Positions 7,436 to 7,784 of a stretch of DNA of 7,784 nt are shown here, piece after piece; positions within the stretch are counted from its first letter, which is position 1, and each line of letters starts with the position of its first letter. Under the pieces are notes generated by a model. It was not told the DNA's origin. It did no database searches and saw only the letters and a list, made by a program, of their open reading frames with translations. The DNA lies in contig JABXIR010000111.1 in assembly GCA_013372965.1 (NCBI GenBank), positions 1 to 7,784 on the forward strand. The letters run 5' to 3'. Both the position numbers and the translations under genes were made by a program. The stretch comes from Gammaproteobacteria bacterium (GTDB lineage: Bacteria; Pseudomonadota; Gammaproteobacteria; Pseudomonadales; DSM-25080).

Positions 7436-7464
7436 AGTTTATCTGAGGCAGTGTGTTTGCTCAA
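7436..7464 (-). promoter_or_regulatory. Probable sigma-70 promoter of nadA
   Basis: On the minus strand TTGAGC (7464-7459) and TAAACT (7441-7436) are separated by exactly 17 bases, each matching four of six consensus positions. Transcription would start near 7429, giving a leader of about 30 bases before the nadA ATG. I see no clear NadR/NrtR-type operator. Between it and the repeats at 7510 I see nothing further. Confidence 0.45.
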
Positions 7465-7509
7465 GTTAGTGAACGTACATAATGCCCATTGAGAAAATTG
7501 AGCACCGTT

Positions 7510-7632
7510 GGCTTGGCGTGCGTTGCACGTGGTCTCGCTTTCGCTCGACTCGAACCTTAACGGCTCTCATCGCTACGCGACCCGTTAACCAAAAAAAAAA
7601 CGCCGGCTTTGGCCGACGTTTTTTATGTGGTG
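7510..7632. repeat. Structured intergenic repeat, copy 1 (123 bp)
   Basis: First of two tandem copies (offset about 153 bp, separated by 30 bases) differing by five substitutions and one A in the A-run. Within it, in plus-strand order, lie an exact hairpin CGTGC-gtt-GCACG (7517-7529), an 18-base hairpin element (7532-7549), and a compound stem TTAACGG (7557-7563)/CCGTTAA (7582-7588) enclosing TCGC-tac-GCGA (7570-7580). Then come ten A and the terminator hairpin. The minus strand has an open frame through both copies (7466-7723), but its sequence is just the repeat read twice, so I do not call a gene. The function is unknown; a mobile or multicopy terminator-bearing element or a small structured RNA are options. 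Confidence 0.8.
7591..7624. terminator. Bidirectional intrinsic terminator in repeat copy 1
   Basis: Ten A (7591-7600), then CGCCGGC, loop TTTG, GCCGACG and six T (7619-7624). On the minus strand the stem is complete, with one G-U wobble, and is followed by ten T: a strong terminator facing nadA. On the plus strand the same position is a C-A mismatch, but the T6 tail and the other pairs remain. It would insulate nadA from whatever lies beyond the right edge. Confidence 0.75.
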
Positions 7633-7662
7633 GGTCGTGTAGGATTATGCCCTCGCCCTGAG

Positions 7663-7784
7663 GGCTCGGCGTGCGTTGCACGTGGTCTCGCTTTCGCTCG
7701 ACTCGAACCTTGACGGCTCTCATCGCTACGCGCCCCGTTAACCAAAAAAAAACGCCGGCGTTGGCCGCCGTTTTTTATGTGGTG
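7663..7784. repeat. Structured intergenic repeat, copy 2 (122 bp, reaches window edge)
   Basis: About 95% identical to copy 1 and in the same orientation. The CGTGC/GCACG hairpin (7670-7682) and the 18-base element (7685-7702) are unchanged. The long stem is TTGACGG (7710-7716)/CCGTTAA (7735-7741), still pairable on the plus strand through a G-U wobble. The left edge joins a perfect 6-base stem, GCCCTC (7649-7654)/GAGGGC (7660-7665), in the spacer. The window ends where copy 1 ends, at ATGTGGTG, so a third copy could follow. Confidence 0.8.
7744..7776. terminator. Intrinsic terminator in repeat copy 2
   Basis: On the plus strand CGGCG (7756-7760), loop TTGGC and CGCCG (7766-7770) run straight into six T (7771-7776). 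The register differs from copy 1 because of two base changes. On the minus strand the stem is followed by nine T, offset by a few bases, so termination there is also plausible. Confidence 0.65.

Noticed and set aside
7547..7556. GGTTCGAGTC on the minus strand, resembling a tRNA T-arm
   Set aside because: No matching acceptor, anticodon or D-arm at the right distances; it belongs to the repeat and occurs in both copies.
7466..7723. 85-codon minus-strand frame through the repeats (MRAVKVRVERKRDHVQRTPS read twice)
   Set aside because: The peptide repeat simply mirrors the DNA repeat, crosses terminator hairpins and homopolymer runs, and has no ribosome binding site or recognisable domain.
7510..7784. 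CRISPR-like array
   Set aside because: Only two units of over 120 bp with a 30-base gap and internal terminators; this is not repeat-spacer architecture and no cas gene is present.

Overview
This 7.8 kb window looks like chromosomal DNA of a gammaproteobacterium, probably free-living or marine. That rests on a homodimeric-type AceE very close to the E. coli enzyme, an AceF that begins with tandem lipoyl domains, and a nadA-bepA-tusA-like-perM cluster of the kind I recall from Pseudomonas (PA1004-PA1007). Base composition appears moderate, near 50% GC by eye. I cannot name the genus. All six main genes are housekeeping genes; I see no phage, transposase, toxin-antitoxin, CRISPR or defence gene.

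Layout from left to right. 1-510 (minus): N-terminal 170 codons of aceF (E2 of pyruvate dehydrogenase), running off the left edge. 523-3180 (minus): complete aceE (E1), coupled to aceF by a 12-base gap. 3181-3447: a leader region with a 25-base inverted repeat, a 15-base palindrome and a possible 35-codon upstream ORF whose stop overlaps the aceE start. 3448-4521 (minus): perM, an AI-2E family membrane protein. 4518-4754 (minus): a TusA-like sulfur-carrier gene with a TTG start, overlapping perM by 4 bases. 4755-4870: divergent control region. 4871-6361 (plus): bepA, a periplasmic M48 metalloprotease with a C-terminal TPR region. 6358-7398 (minus): nadA, quinolinate synthase, convergent with bepA and sharing the bases TTAA with it as both stop codons. 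7399-7509: probable nadA promoter. 7510-7784: two tandem copies of a structured repeat of about 122 bp, each ending in an intrinsic terminator; the second copy runs to the window edge.

Functionally, aceE and aceF make acetyl-CoA from pyruvate. nadA makes quinolinate for NAD using a [4Fe-4S] cluster. The TusA-like protein probably handles sulfur, BepA does outer-membrane protein quality control, and PerM is a membrane protein of unknown substrate. Possible links through sulfur and Fe-S supply (TusA-like protein, NadA, lipoylated AceF) are inference only.

The least ordinary parts are the paired structured repeats at 7510-7784 and the leader of aceE. The rest is conventional.
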